Below are positions 19,533 to 27,870 of a stretch of DNA of 64,000 bases, piece after piece. The notes beneath the pieces were generated by a model, which was not told the origin of the DNA, did no database searches, and was given only the letters and a program-made list of their open reading frames with translations. Position numbers and translations under genes: made by a program. The DNA comes from Lichenicola cladoniae (lineage in GTDB: Bacteria > Pseudomonadota > Alphaproteobacteria > Acetobacterales > Acetobacteraceae), in contig NZ_CP053708.1 in the NCBI RefSeq assembly GCF_013201075.1, positions 1,181,501 through 1,245,500 of the forward strand, read 5' to 3'. Position 1 is the first letter of the stretch, and every line of letters begins with the position of its first letter.

Positions 19533-20723
19533 GTGGCGGCGGCGGCGAGCCTGGACGGCGCTGCCGCACTCCCCGTTATCTGGAGCATACTGCCGGATGC
19601 GCGGCTGGTCGGCGGCGCGGTGCGCGACCTGCTGGCCGGTCGAATCACCGCCGACTTCGACCTGGCAACCGCGGTGCCGCCGCAGGCGATCCTCGACCGG
19701 CTGCGGGAGCGGGGCATCAAGGTGGTGCCGACCGGTCTTGCACATGGCACCGTCACCGCGGTCGTGAAGGGCCGCCCATACGAGATCACCACCCTTCGTC
19801 GGGACGTGGAAACCGATGGCCGCCACGCGGTGGTGGCCTGGACCGACGACTGGCGCGAGGATGCGGCCCGTCGCGACTTCACCATCAACGCGATGTCGTT
19901 CGGCCGGGACGGCGTGCTGTGGGATTATTTCGGCGGCGAAAACGACCTCCGGGCGGGGAAGGTGCGCTTCGTCGGGACCGCACGGCAGCGCATTGAAGAG
20001 GACGGACTTCGCATCCTCCGGTTCTTCCGGTTCCAGGCGCGCTACGGCACCGGCGTTCCGGACCCCGAGGCGGTCGAGGCGATCGCGAACACGACCGCCC
20101 GCCTGTCCATCCTCTCCGCCGAGCGGGTCTGGTCAGAACTGCGCCGGCTGCTGGATGTGCCCGACCCGATCGATGCGGTGCGGCTGATGCAGCGTCTGGG
20201 CGTGCTGGATGCCGTGCTGCCGGGCGCCGATGTCGGTCGGCTGGCCGGCCTGTTGAAGCTCGCGGCGCCGACCGATCCGTTGCTTCGGCTGGCGGCCCTT
20301 GCCCGTGGCCCTTCGGCCCGGGTAGCAGAGCGGTTCCGGCTGTCGACTGCCGATGCGCAGAAGCTCGATGCACTCCGGTCCGGTCGATGCCCAGTACCCG
20401 GGCTGGACGACGACGCGCTGCGGCGGCTGCTGGCCGATGAGGCCGCCGACCGGCTTGTCGAGCGTAGCTGGCTCACCCAGATCGACAGTCCGGTGACTGC
20501 GAACGAGTGGGACATCCTGCGCCATCGCCTACGCATGATGCTGCGGCCAGTGTTTCCATTATCCGGACGCGATGCCGTGAAAATCGGATTGGTTCCGGGG
20601 CCGATGGTCGGCGCGATCCTGCGCGATGTCGGCGACTGGTGGCGCGCTGGCGGTTGCCTGGCCGACCGCGCCGCCTGCCTGGCGCAACTTGCCCGGGTGG
20701 CTGCCGAACGATCCGGGAATTGA
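19533..20723 (+). CDS. cca: CCA tRNA nucleotidyltransferase / poly(A) polymerase-type protein
   Basis: Class II nucleotidyltransferase of 396 residues that adds or repairs the 3'-CCA end of tRNA. Visible motifs: LVGGAVRDLLAG with TADFDLAT (nucleotide-binding GG and the DxD metal site), RRDFTINAMSF, LRAGKVRFVGTARQRIEEDGL and the RILRFFRFQARYG helix. The C-terminal part is helical and divergent, as in the short alphaproteobacterial form. Start set at GTG 19533, 12 bp after the DUF1285 stop; no ATG precedes the nucleotide-binding motif. Whether it adds CCA or only A cannot be read from the sequence. Confidence 0.88.
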   Translation: MAAAASLDGAAALPVIWSILPDARLVGGAVRDLLAGRITADFDLATAVPPQAILDRLRERGIKVVPTGLAHGTVTAVVKGRPYEITTLRRDVETDGRHAVVAWTDDWREDAARRDFTINAMSFGRDGVLWDYFGGENDLRAGKVRFVGTARQRIEEDGLRILRFFRFQARYGTGVPDPEAVEAIANTTARLSILSAERVWSELRRLLDVPDPIDAVRLMQRLGVLDAVLPGADVGRLAGLLKLAAPTDPLLRLAALARGPSARVAERFRLSTADAQKLDALRSGRCPVPGLDDDALRRLLADEAADRLVERSWLTQIDSPVTANEWDILRHRLRMMLRPVFPLSGRDAVKIGLVPGPMVGAILRDVGDWWRAGGCLADRAACLAQLARVAAERSGN

Positions 20724-21616
20724 CGCCTTCGGTCGAGCCGGGGCTGAGAGCATGTGCCGGTGGTTGCCGACCGCACGATCTCGTTGATGTGGCGCCAAGA
20801 TACGGTGGCGGCACGGCTTCTGATGCAGTGCAGACATCGCCCACTCGCCCTGAATTTTAGTCGACCTCCGCGAGGCTGACTGCGCCTGCAGCTGTTGCGC
20901 CTGCAGAGGCGCGGCGGATTGAGCGCACGATACGGCCGATCGCTTCGCTGATCGAGACTGCACGGCCCGGCCGTGCAGAACCGTTCGAGTGGCTGCGCGA
21001 CGGCCTGATATCGATGATCGATGAATGCTCGGTTAGTCGCGTCGACGATCGGCCCCAATGGTATCGCGCCATGGAGCAGCCTGAAACTGAAGTCTTAACG
21101 GACGTGCGCGTGCATCGCAGAAGAAGGACGCAGCTTGGTTCTGGTCGCACGCGATGTCGGGGGCTGGCCGTCGTCGCCGAGCGTGTGCGCGCCGCGTTCA
21201 GGGGGAGCAATTGATGTGCTGGCCGCAGATCTGAAAGGGGGAGAGACGATCGATCGAATGATCGCTCTGGATGGTGGTTTGTCAGGCCGCCTGCACCAGA
21301 CGACGTCGTAAGATCCGCTCCGAACCGCACCCGGCGGCAACGATCAGATTAAAAAGTCGTTATCCCTTATGACCCTATGCGGTCTTACGTCGGTTCAAAT
21401 GGGTATACCGCTGGAACGCATTGGGAATACGATTGCCCCTCTTTCATCGAAACGTCATCCAAGAACTGGAGCTTCCCCGATATAGACCCGCGCATGTCAG
21501 ATTACCGTCAGGAAACTTTTCGCTCCCCCGGTCAAGTAGCCGTTCTTCCGGTGACAGCCGGCTTTATTCTCGATTCTGCCTCGTCGGGGATTAAACAGAA
21601 TGATCGCTTTACCTTG
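20724..21616. other. Gene-poor stretch with repeats ahead of the TonB receptor
   Basis: About 890 bp with only short, unrecognisable frames and a base composition lower in GC than the flanks. It holds an 11-bp direct repeat TGCGCCTGCAG at 20881-20891 and 20896-20906 and a 21-bp dyad at 20958-20978. Downstream of 21340 it becomes AT-rich, consistent with a leader and promoter for the TonB receptor. One plus-strand frame (21014-21214) could be a decayed gene, but I cannot identify it. It marks the left edge of an accessory island. Confidence 0.4.
20958..20978. repeat. 21-bp perfect dyad, CTGCACGGCC-C-GGCCGTGCAG
   Basis: Ten-base arms match perfectly around a single central C. It could form a tight hairpin or be a protein-binding dyad. 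No T-run follows, and the nearest upstream gene ends 235 bp before it, which argues against a simple terminator. Confidence 0.5.
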
Positions 21617-23794
21617 GTGGTTCTATCGACAGCGCAATGGCTCCCGGCCCTGCGCCACCTTGCGACGATCGATACGCGCAGGAAACTTGCTTCGCTGCTC
21701 GCTCTCCTGCTGCTCTCCAGCGCGGGCAGAGCATTTGCGCAGGATAAAAGCCCCATCCAATCGGTCACTGTTTTCGCAGATCCGATGAACAATGCCGTTG
21801 CTCAGGCGCCCTCGCAGGCCTCGCTCTCGGTGACGCAACCGACCTCGATCCTGTCGAGCCAGTTCATCCGAAATAGCATCCCGCCTCAGTCCGACTACTC
21901 GCAGGTCGTGGCGCTCTCGCCGAGCGCCTACACCGTCAATCAGAACGGCCCAGGTGGCGCATTCGCGTCGCGGCTCAGCATCCGCGGCTTCCAGGACGGG
22001 CAATACAACGTCACGCTCGACGGAGTGCCATTTGGGGACTCCAACAATTACACACACCACACCTCTTCCTATTTCATGAACCGGGATCTGGCGCAGATCG
22101 AGGTCGATCGCGGGCCCGGAACGGCCTCGACGATCGGCAACGCGACCTTCGGTGGCACGATCAGCCTGGTCACACGCGACCCTGCGGATGTCGCCACGCT
22201 GACTCCCTATGCGTCGGGCGGCAGCTTCGGCACAACATTGTTCGGCGGCCAGCTCGATACCGGGGCGCTACCGGGTGGCGGTCATGCGGTCTTCGACGGC
22301 GAGAGCACCTCCACCGACGGCGCACTGACCTACGACCAGGCCAAGCGCACGAACGTCTTCGGCAAATATGTCCAGCCGATCGGCGCTGACACGACGGTGA
22401 CGCTGGAGGGGATGTACAACACCACCCAGCAGTTCTTCAGCCGCGGCGCATCGCGCGCTCAGATCGCACAATCTGGATCGAACTTTGCGTTCAACAATGA
22501 TCCCAAATCAGCCGACTACTATAAGTTCTGGGTCAACAATACGCGTTCAGACTTCGAATACCTGCGCGTGCAGTCGAGGCTTACCGAGCATTGGTCAATC
22601 GACGACTCCGTTTACACATATTATTACGGCCTCAAGGGTACGCGTCCTACCGACCAGACGAACATGACCTATGGAACGATCTATGGAGACAGGGACGTTC
22701 CCGGTTTACTGAGCAACAACCAGTATCGTGCCTTCGGTGACGTGGTGCAGCTCAAGCGGACGTTCTCGATAGCCGGTATCGCGGGGGATCTGAAGTTCGG
22801 CGGCTGGATCGAGCACCAGGCCAATGCGTACAAGCAGGCGAATGCCGACCTGACCCTTGGCAACAAGCTGACGCCGAACAACCTGAGCGCCTTCCTCTAT
22901 CTTGATCATGAAGATCTCCTTACGGTGCAGCCGTATGCCGAGCTCGACATCGAGCCGATCCCCGGCCTGATTATCACGCCTGGCATCAAGTATGATTTCT
23001 TCAACCGCAGTGTGGGTGCGATCGTCAACACTGGCGGTGGCTCGCTCGACTACGCGCGTGACTATGGGGCAGCCCTACCGGCGGTGACCGCCCACTATAT
23101 GATCCGGAAAAACTGGTCCGCCTATCTGCAGTATGCGAAGGGCTTCCAGATGCCCGACCTGAACTATATCCAGGTTGCGGATCCCACCCAGACCAAGGTG
23201 AGCCCGCAGAAGACCGACAACTATCAGATCGGAACCGCCTGGCAGAACCACCGCCTCTCGCTCTCAGCCGACCTCTATTACATCGATTTCGGCAACATGG
23301 TGGGTAGCCGGTCGTTCAGCGACACCACCGTGTATTTCAATCAAGGCCAGGTCAATTATTACGGTGTCGAAGCGGAAGCGACGCTCAATATTGGCTACGG
23401 TATCAACCTCTACGCCAATGCAAGCGGCAACGAGGCGCGCTCACGGCAGACCGACAAGCCGATCGCCAACAACCCGGAGGCAACAGCCGCAGCGGGCATC
23501 ATGTATTCGAGCAAGCTCTGGTATGCGTCGCTCATCGACAAGTGGGTCGGCGCCCGCTACGGCGACACCAACCTGAAACAGGGGCTGCAGCCCTTCAACC
23601 AGCTCGATCTGAGCATCTCGACCATTCTGCGTTCGCGTGGCGGAAAGAAATGGAAGCTGACATTGCAGGTCGACAACCTGCTCGACAGCCAGAAGATCGT
23701 CGGTTTCGACCTCTACTCGGGCAAGGCGCTTACACCGATCTACTACACCCAGGCTGGACGGAGCGCCTTCGTGTCGCTTGAGCTTCCCCTCTGA
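21617..23794 (+). CDS. TonB-dependent outer-membrane receptor
   Basis: Outer-membrane active-transport barrel with a signal peptide (RRKLASLLALLLLSSAGRAF, cleaved near AFA-Q). A possible TonB box (SVTVFAD) follows, then a plug domain (RLSIRGFQDGQYNVTLDGVP, ending IEVDRGPGTASTIGNATFGG) and about 22 strands ending in an aromatic-rich C-terminus (SAFVSLELPL). Start uncertain: GTG 21617 gives a normal signal peptide of about 42 residues but has no good ribosome site. ATG 21494 and the open frame back to 21377 add unlikely extensions. Followed without a gap by a binding protein and ABC permease, so they probably handle one substrate. That substrate is not evident. Confidence 0.88.
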   Translation: MVLSTAQWLPALRHLATIDTRRKLASLLALLLLSSAGRAFAQDKSPIQSVTVFADPMNNAVAQAPSQASLSVTQPTSILSSQFIRNSIPPQSDYSQVVALSPSAYTVNQNGPGGAFASRLSIRGFQDGQYNVTLDGVPFGDSNNYTHHTSSYFMNRDLAQIEVDRGPGTASTIGNATFGGTISLVTRDPADVATLTPYASGGSFGTTLFGGQLDTGALPGGGHAVFDGESTSTDGALTYDQAKRTNVFGKYVQPIGADTTVTLEGMYNTTQQFFSRGASRAQIAQSGSNFAFNNDPKSADYYKFWVNNTRSDFEYLRVQSRLTEHWSIDDSVYTYYYGLKGTRPTDQTNMTYGTIYGDRDVPGLLSNNQYRAFGDVVQLKRTFSIAGIAGDLKFGGWIEHQANAYKQANADLTLGNKLTPNNLSAFLYLDHEDLLTVQPYAELDIEPIPGLIITPGIKYDFFNRSVGAIVNTGGGSLDYARDYGAALPAVTAHYMIRKNWSAYLQYAKGFQMPDLNYIQVADPTQTKVSPQKTDNYQIGTAWQNHRLSLSADLYYIDFGNMVGSRSFSDTTVYFNQGQVNYYGVEAEATLNIGYGINLYANASGNEARSRQTDKPIANNPEATAAAGIMYSSKLWYASLIDKWVGARYGDTNLKQGLQPFNQLDLSISTILRSRGGKKWKLTLQVDNLLDSQKIVGFDLYSGKALTPIYYTQAGRSAFVSLELPL

Positions 23795-24807
23795 GGGCGC
23801 TTCGCTGGCGGCTACGGGTAGCAGTCTTATTGATACTTGTCGCGAATGCGGCGGCGCTTGCGGCGTTGTGGCCGCGTGGCGAGGACCAGCTGGTTATCTA
23901 TTCCATGATGGGGCCGGCCCGCGCCCTGACCGCTGCGTTCACGGCGCGAACCGGCATCCCCGTCACCTACATCAACCTCGAAGGCGGCCCCATGCAGGCC
24001 CGCCTCTATGCCGAGGGCGACCATCCCCGCTGGACGGTCGCCTGGTTCACCGGCGAAGCGCCGATGGCAGCCCTTGATGCCACCGGCCTGCTTGCGCGGC
24101 ACGCGCCGGACGATCCGGAATGGCCGGACGCGCCGTTCACCGACCTCGCGCGCAGCCTCCTGCCGGCCGATCGCGCCTGGCTGCCGACGCGGATCGGCCT
24201 CGGGGCCGCCTTCGTAGCTGCCGCCGGTTCGCCCGCGCCAGGCAGGTCCTGGCAGGACGCGTTTTTGCACGCGCGGGCGCCAGGCCTGCTCAGCCCGGTC
24301 AGCTCAGGCGGTGCCTATCCGGTCCTCGCGACGATCCTGGCCGTCGCGACCGGCTCGGGACGGAGCCTGCTGCTGGGTTCCCGGTCCCGTCTGCGCATCT
24401 TTCCCTCGAGCTCTCTCCTGTTTGAAGCGCTTCGCTCCGGCGACGTCTCTTTCGCGATCCTGCCGAGCGAGACTGCCTTCAACCTCCGCAGACGAGACCG
24501 GCGCCTCTCCGTCACCCTGCCGGTACCGAACACTGTCCTGCCCGACGTGATCGGCGTCAGTCCGCATGCCAGTCCGACCGACCGCAAGCTTGCGGCGCAG
24601 TTCATCCGCTTCGTTCTGAGCGCCCCGGGTCAGGCGCTTCTGGGTCGCGACACCGCAGCAGCCTTGGGCTGGCCGCCGGTCACCAACGCCGTTCCGGACA
24701 CCACGCTTCCGACCCTGCCTGTCGATCTGGTCCACCTGCCGGCCGGCCTGTGGGGAGCGCGACAGGATGAGGAGATCGGCTGGTTCGAGCGCGAGGTCGC
24801 ACGCTGA
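23791..24807 (+). CDS. ABC transporter substrate-binding protein
   Basis: Periplasmic solute-binding protein of about 338 residues, type 2 fold like ferric-iron and thiamine binders (LVIYSMMGPARALTAAFTARTG, then TVAWFTGEAPMAALDATGLL; late FIRFVLSAPGQALL). The hydrophobic leader RVAVLLILVANAAALAALW serves as signal peptide. No ATG precedes it: candidates are CTG 23791, whose last bases overlap the receptor stop, or TTG 23830, which would shorten the leader. The gene is coupled to the receptor and ends two bases before the permease ATG. Substrate unknown. Confidence 0.78.
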   Translation: MRALRWRLRVAVLLILVANAAALAALWPRGEDQLVIYSMMGPARALTAAFTARTGIPVTYINLEGGPMQARLYAEGDHPRWTVAWFTGEAPMAALDATGLLARHAPDDPEWPDAPFTDLARSLLPADRAWLPTRIGLGAAFVAAAGSPAPGRSWQDAFLHARAPGLLSPVSSGGAYPVLATILAVATGSGRSLLLGSRSRLRIFPSSSLLFEALRSGDVSFAILPSETAFNLRRRDRRLSVTLPVPNTVLPDVIGVSPHASPTDRKLAAQFIRFVLSAPGQALLGRDTAAALGWPPVTNAVPDTTLPTLPVDLVHLPAGLWGARQDEEIGWFEREVAR

Positions 24808-24809
24808 CC

Positions 24810-26399
24810 ATGTCCAAGGCCCTGAGAAGCACGACAGCGCTCCTCGTGGTGCTGCTGCTGACCGTGCCGCTTGCGCGGTTTCTTCTGCTGCCGTTCTTTC
24901 CCGCCTTCGGACCTGCCCATTCCCCGCCGCCAAGCGATCCGGACCCGCTTGCACCCGCGCTCGTTGGCTCGGCACTCCTCGCCTTCGGCAGCGCGGCGCT
25001 CGCAACTCCCCTCGCACTCTGGCTCGGCCTGCTCCTGGAGCAGCGGCAGTGGCGCGGAAACGGAATGCTCACGGCGCTGCTCTGGCTGATCTTCCTGATG
25101 CCGGGGTATCTGGTCGCCTCCGGCTGGGAGGTCCTGCTCGCGCAGCTCACGTCTGGTGTGGGTGTTGCCCTGCGCCATGCACTGCTTGGCTGGCCCGGCT
25201 TCGTCGCCTTCAACGCGCTGAAAGGGCTGCCTCCCGCGATCCTTGCCTGTCGCGCCGGTTGGGCTTCGCTCGAACTGATCCTGGTCGATTCCGCAAGGCT
25301 GCATGTCCATCGCCGCGCGTCGCGCTGGTTGCTGAATGCTCGGACCATGCTGCCCTTTGCGTCGGTGTCGTTTGTTATCGTCTTCGTGGAGTCGATGCAG
25401 GATTTCGGGCTCGCTGCGACGCTCGGTGGGCAGCTCGGCATGCCGCTGCTGGTGGCCGAGGTCTATCGCGGCATCGCCGCCTGGCCGGTGTCCTGGCCCC
25501 GCGCGGCGCGGGCGGCCGATCTCCTGGTCCTGCTCTCGGCTGTGGCGATCCTGCTTCGTGTCTGGCTCGGTACGGAGACGCGTGCGCCTGTCCTGATCAG
25601 GAGCAGCGCGCAGCGGAGGGCACGCCCGTCCTCGCGGGAACGCTGCTTCGCCGCAGCTGCCATGGCCGCGGTTGCGCTGCTTGGGGTCATCGTTCCGCTG
25701 ACCGGCTTCGCCGCCGACGTTCTGACTGTGCAGGAGACAGCCAATCTGCAGGAAACGAGTGCCTGGCAGCTGCCGCAGGGATCCTGGCGTGCGCTTTGCG
25801 CCTCACTGCTCTACGGCGCGTCCGGTGCCTTCCTTGCGCTGCTGCTCGCCTGTGCCCTCCTGGCAATCGGCAGCCGATCGCGCGCCGGCAGGATTGCCAT
25901 GCTCGTGCCGATGGCCAACATGGCGGTGCCTGGCGTGGTGCTGGGAGCTGCCTGGGTGATCACCTTCGGCGCACCGCCGCTCGTGCTGACCGGCACACCG
26001 TTCGCGATGTTGCTTGCCAGCGCGGTGAGTCAGCTCCCGGTGCTGCTGCTCCTGCTGGGAAACGTGTTGGCCAGCCGGCACAGCGCGTTCGGCGACGCCG
26101 CGCGGGTCAATAATGTCGGCCTCCTCGACCGGCTGGAGTTGATCCATCTCCCACCGCTGCTTCGGCCGCTCGCCTGGGGGTGGTCGCTGGCTTTCGTGCG
26201 GATTTTCTTCGACCTTCCGCTTGCGATGTTGCTGGCCCCTGCAGGGGGCGAACCGGTTGGCGTGCTCATCCTGCAACTCCAGCACGGCCTGCATTTCGGC
26301 CCGATGGCCTTCCTCGGCCTGGTTTCGCTCGCGCTCTGTGGAAGTGTCGTCACGCTGGTCTGTGCGTCGATCCGTGTTCTGGCCCGGAGCATGGCATGA
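24810..26399 (+). CDS. ABC transporter permease, fused two-domain (FbpB/ThiP-like)
   Basis: 529-residue inner-membrane permease with about twelve helices in two binding-protein-dependent permease halves (residues about 45-265 and 290-525), like FbpB or ThiP. The EAA-type loops are present but weak (one near FNALKGLPPAILACRAGWAS, one near AARVNNVGLLDRLELIHLPP). It starts two bases after the binding-protein gene and overlaps the ATG of a broken ATPase gene by four bases (ATGA), so the original operon was receptor, binder, permease, ATPase. Without an ATPase of its own it may be inactive or borrow one. Confidence 0.82.
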   Translation: MSKALRSTTALLVVLLLTVPLARFLLLPFFPAFGPAHSPPPSDPDPLAPALVGSALLAFGSAALATPLALWLGLLLEQRQWRGNGMLTALLWLIFLMPGYLVASGWEVLLAQLTSGVGVALRHALLGWPGFVAFNALKGLPPAILACRAGWASLELILVDSARLHVHRRASRWLLNARTMLPFASVSFVIVFVESMQDFGLAATLGGQLGMPLLVAEVYRGIAAWPVSWPRAARAADLLVLLSAVAILLRVWLGTETRAPVLIRSSAQRRARPSSRERCFAAAAMAAVALLGVIVPLTGFAADVLTVQETANLQETSAWQLPQGSWRALCASLLYGASGAFLALLLACALLAIGSRSRAGRIAMLVPMANMAVPGVVLGAAWVITFGAPPLVLTGTPFAMLLASAVSQLPVLLLLLGNVLASRHSAFGDAARVNNVGLLDRLELIHLPPLLRPLAWGWSLAFVRIFFDLPLAMLLAPAGGEPVGVLILQLQHGLHFGPMAFLGLVSLALCGSVVTLVCASIRVLARSMA

Positions 26400-26597
26400 G
26401 CACGCTGCTGCGCATCATGGCCGGTCTGCCGCGACGACCGCCGGCCGGCTCCGTCGAGAGATCGACCGTTCGGTGCGACCGGGCGAGGTCATCGCCTGCG
26501 TGGGCGGATCGGGCTCCATCCAGCATCTCCGCCAATCGAGGCGCTGCTCTCCCCCGCCGAGAGACAGGTCTTCGTATTCCCATCGTGAGCCCATAAG
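26396..26597 (+). pseudogene. Broken ABC transporter ATP-binding protein
   Basis: Starts correctly at ATG 26396 (overlapping the permease stop) with MSTLLRIMAGL. A frameshift near 26430-26455 moves the coding sense to another frame, where LRREIDRSVRPGEVIACVGG is readable. The sequence stops resembling an ATPase inside the Walker A loop (GGSGS, expected GGSGSGKST). What follows, in yet another frame, is a short C-terminal-like piece (IEALLSPAERQVFVFPS) before a stop. About 200 bp remain of a gene that should be 650-1000 bp. Interpreted as frameshift plus large internal deletion. Confidence 0.7.
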
Positions 26598-26615
26598 CAT
26601 GTTGAAAGACCAAGC

Positions 26616-27506
26616 ATGATCGCACCTCCAAACCTCGCAATCAGCCCTCTCTCGCCTATCCTTGGATCGATGGTCGAAGGGGTGACAGTGGCGGATCTCG
26701 TCCGACCGGAGAACGCCGACATGGCGGCGAGACTACGCTCGGTCATCGACGAGCGGCTCGTCCTGCTGTTTCCGCAGCAACGTGTGACACCGGAGCAGTA
26801 TATCGCGTTCGCCAGGCTGTTCGGCGATCTTCCGGAACTCAAGCCGGTGCCCCATGTCGAAGGCGCAGCTGAAATCAAGATCTTGTCCAATAGCGGCAGC
26901 CTGGACGGCAAACATATCCGTGGCGGGAATTCAGCAGCAGAGCTGATCTGGCACGCGGACGATACCTACAGGCCTGAGCCTCCCTCCTTCATGTTCCTGC
27001 TGGCACAGAAGGTTCCGAGCACGCGGCGCCCCAGGACGTCGTGGCTGAGCTTGTATGAAATCTACGAGAAATTGGATGCGCCGATCCGCGATAAGCTTGC
27101 CGGCCTTTCTGCCATCCACGCCGCGATCGGATCGAACGACGTGAAGTACCATCGGGGCGGCCCGACTCCTTCCGTCGAAGCCCGGCAGGAGGGATCCCAT
27201 CATCCGTTGCTCCGCGCGCATCCCGAGAGCAGGCGGCCCTGTCTCTTCATGCCGCGACGTCGGGACGCGCTGGTTGTCGGAAAAACATCTTCGGAAAGTG
27301 CCACGCTTATCGAACCACTTTGGGATGCCCTGATGTCGAACGACCATGGCTGTTCCATTGCCCTGAACGCGGGCGACCTCGTGGTCTGGGACAACCGCTT
27401 CACACTGCACGCGCGGGATGCGTGGGATATGAGCGAAGCACGAACGATGTGGCGCCTGGCGAACACCGGCGAGCGTCCCATTCCGGTTGATCAATCTGTC
27501 TTATGA
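26616..27506 (+). CDS. TauD/TfdA-family Fe(II)/2-oxoglutarate dioxygenase
   Basis: 296 residues. The iron-binding HxD is visible (LIWHADDTYRPEPPSFMFLL), as is a distal metal/2OG region (GDLVVWDNRFTLHARDAWD, with His and a following Arg as in TauD). The segment after the HxD usually reads GGDT; here it is STRRPRTSW, an oddity that may reflect local mutation or a small compensated frameshift. Family members oxidise small sulfonates, alpha-ketoacid esters or similar compounds. Placed just after the ABC remnant, it may have processed the imported compound. Substrate not predictable. Confidence 0.8.
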   Translation: MIAPPNLAISPLSPILGSMVEGVTVADLVRPENADMAARLRSVIDERLVLLFPQQRVTPEQYIAFARLFGDLPELKPVPHVEGAAEIKILSNSGSLDGKHIRGGNSAAELIWHADDTYRPEPPSFMFLLAQKVPSTRRPRTSWLSLYEIYEKLDAPIRDKLAGLSAIHAAIGSNDVKYHRGGPTPSVEARQEGSHHPLLRAHPESRRPCLFMPRRRDALVVGKTSSESATLIEPLWDALMSNDHGCSIALNAGDLVVWDNRFTLHARDAWDMSEARTMWRLANTGERPIPVDQSVL

Positions 27507-27870
27507 AGTTTGCCGCAACTTCCCGAAGCAGAGGGAGGCCGACGGCCCCTGCGGTTATTCGTGCGGAACGGCCAGGGCGGTAGCTTGAGCCGATGGAGCG
27601 GGAACAATTCCGAAGAGAACGGATTGTCGCGCACCGCTTACCTTCAACATCGTATGGGCCGTCCTGTTCTCCTAAAACCCTCCCGCGGCACACGGTTTTC
27701 AGAATCATGCAGGAATGTCCGGGCGTTGCAGGAGCGGCTGCCAGCACCCTTACGTTTAGGGGGCTGATACCCGGTATCGTGGTCAACACACGGGCGGTCC
27801 CACTGATGCGAGCCTGTGCTGCGAACTCGGGTATCAGAGGCTTTGTTCCGGCGGTGCTAGGGTGGTGCCC
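27507..27870. other. Gap between the dioxygenase and nucleoside hydrolase
   Basis: 364 bp with only unrecognised short frames on both strands. It contains an inverted repeat GATACC-C-GGTATC at 27766-27778, about 95 bp before the nucleoside hydrolase ATG, which could be an operator. No mobile-element ends were recognised. This looks like the right edge of the accessory island. Confidence 0.35.

Noticed and set aside
21014..21214. A 66-codon plus-strand frame in the repeat-bearing gap
   Set aside because: No ribosome site, no motif, rich in Arg; might be a decayed gene but cannot be named. I also considered a transposase tail here and found no conserved residues.
21340..21616. Riboswitch in front of the TonB receptor
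   Set aside because: I looked for thiamine (CTGAGA) and cobalamin-type conserved boxes and did not see a convincing set.
27510..27789. Short frames on both strands between the dioxygenase and nucleoside hydrolase
   Set aside because: Neither strand gives a recognisable protein or a ribosome site; treated as non-coding or decayed.
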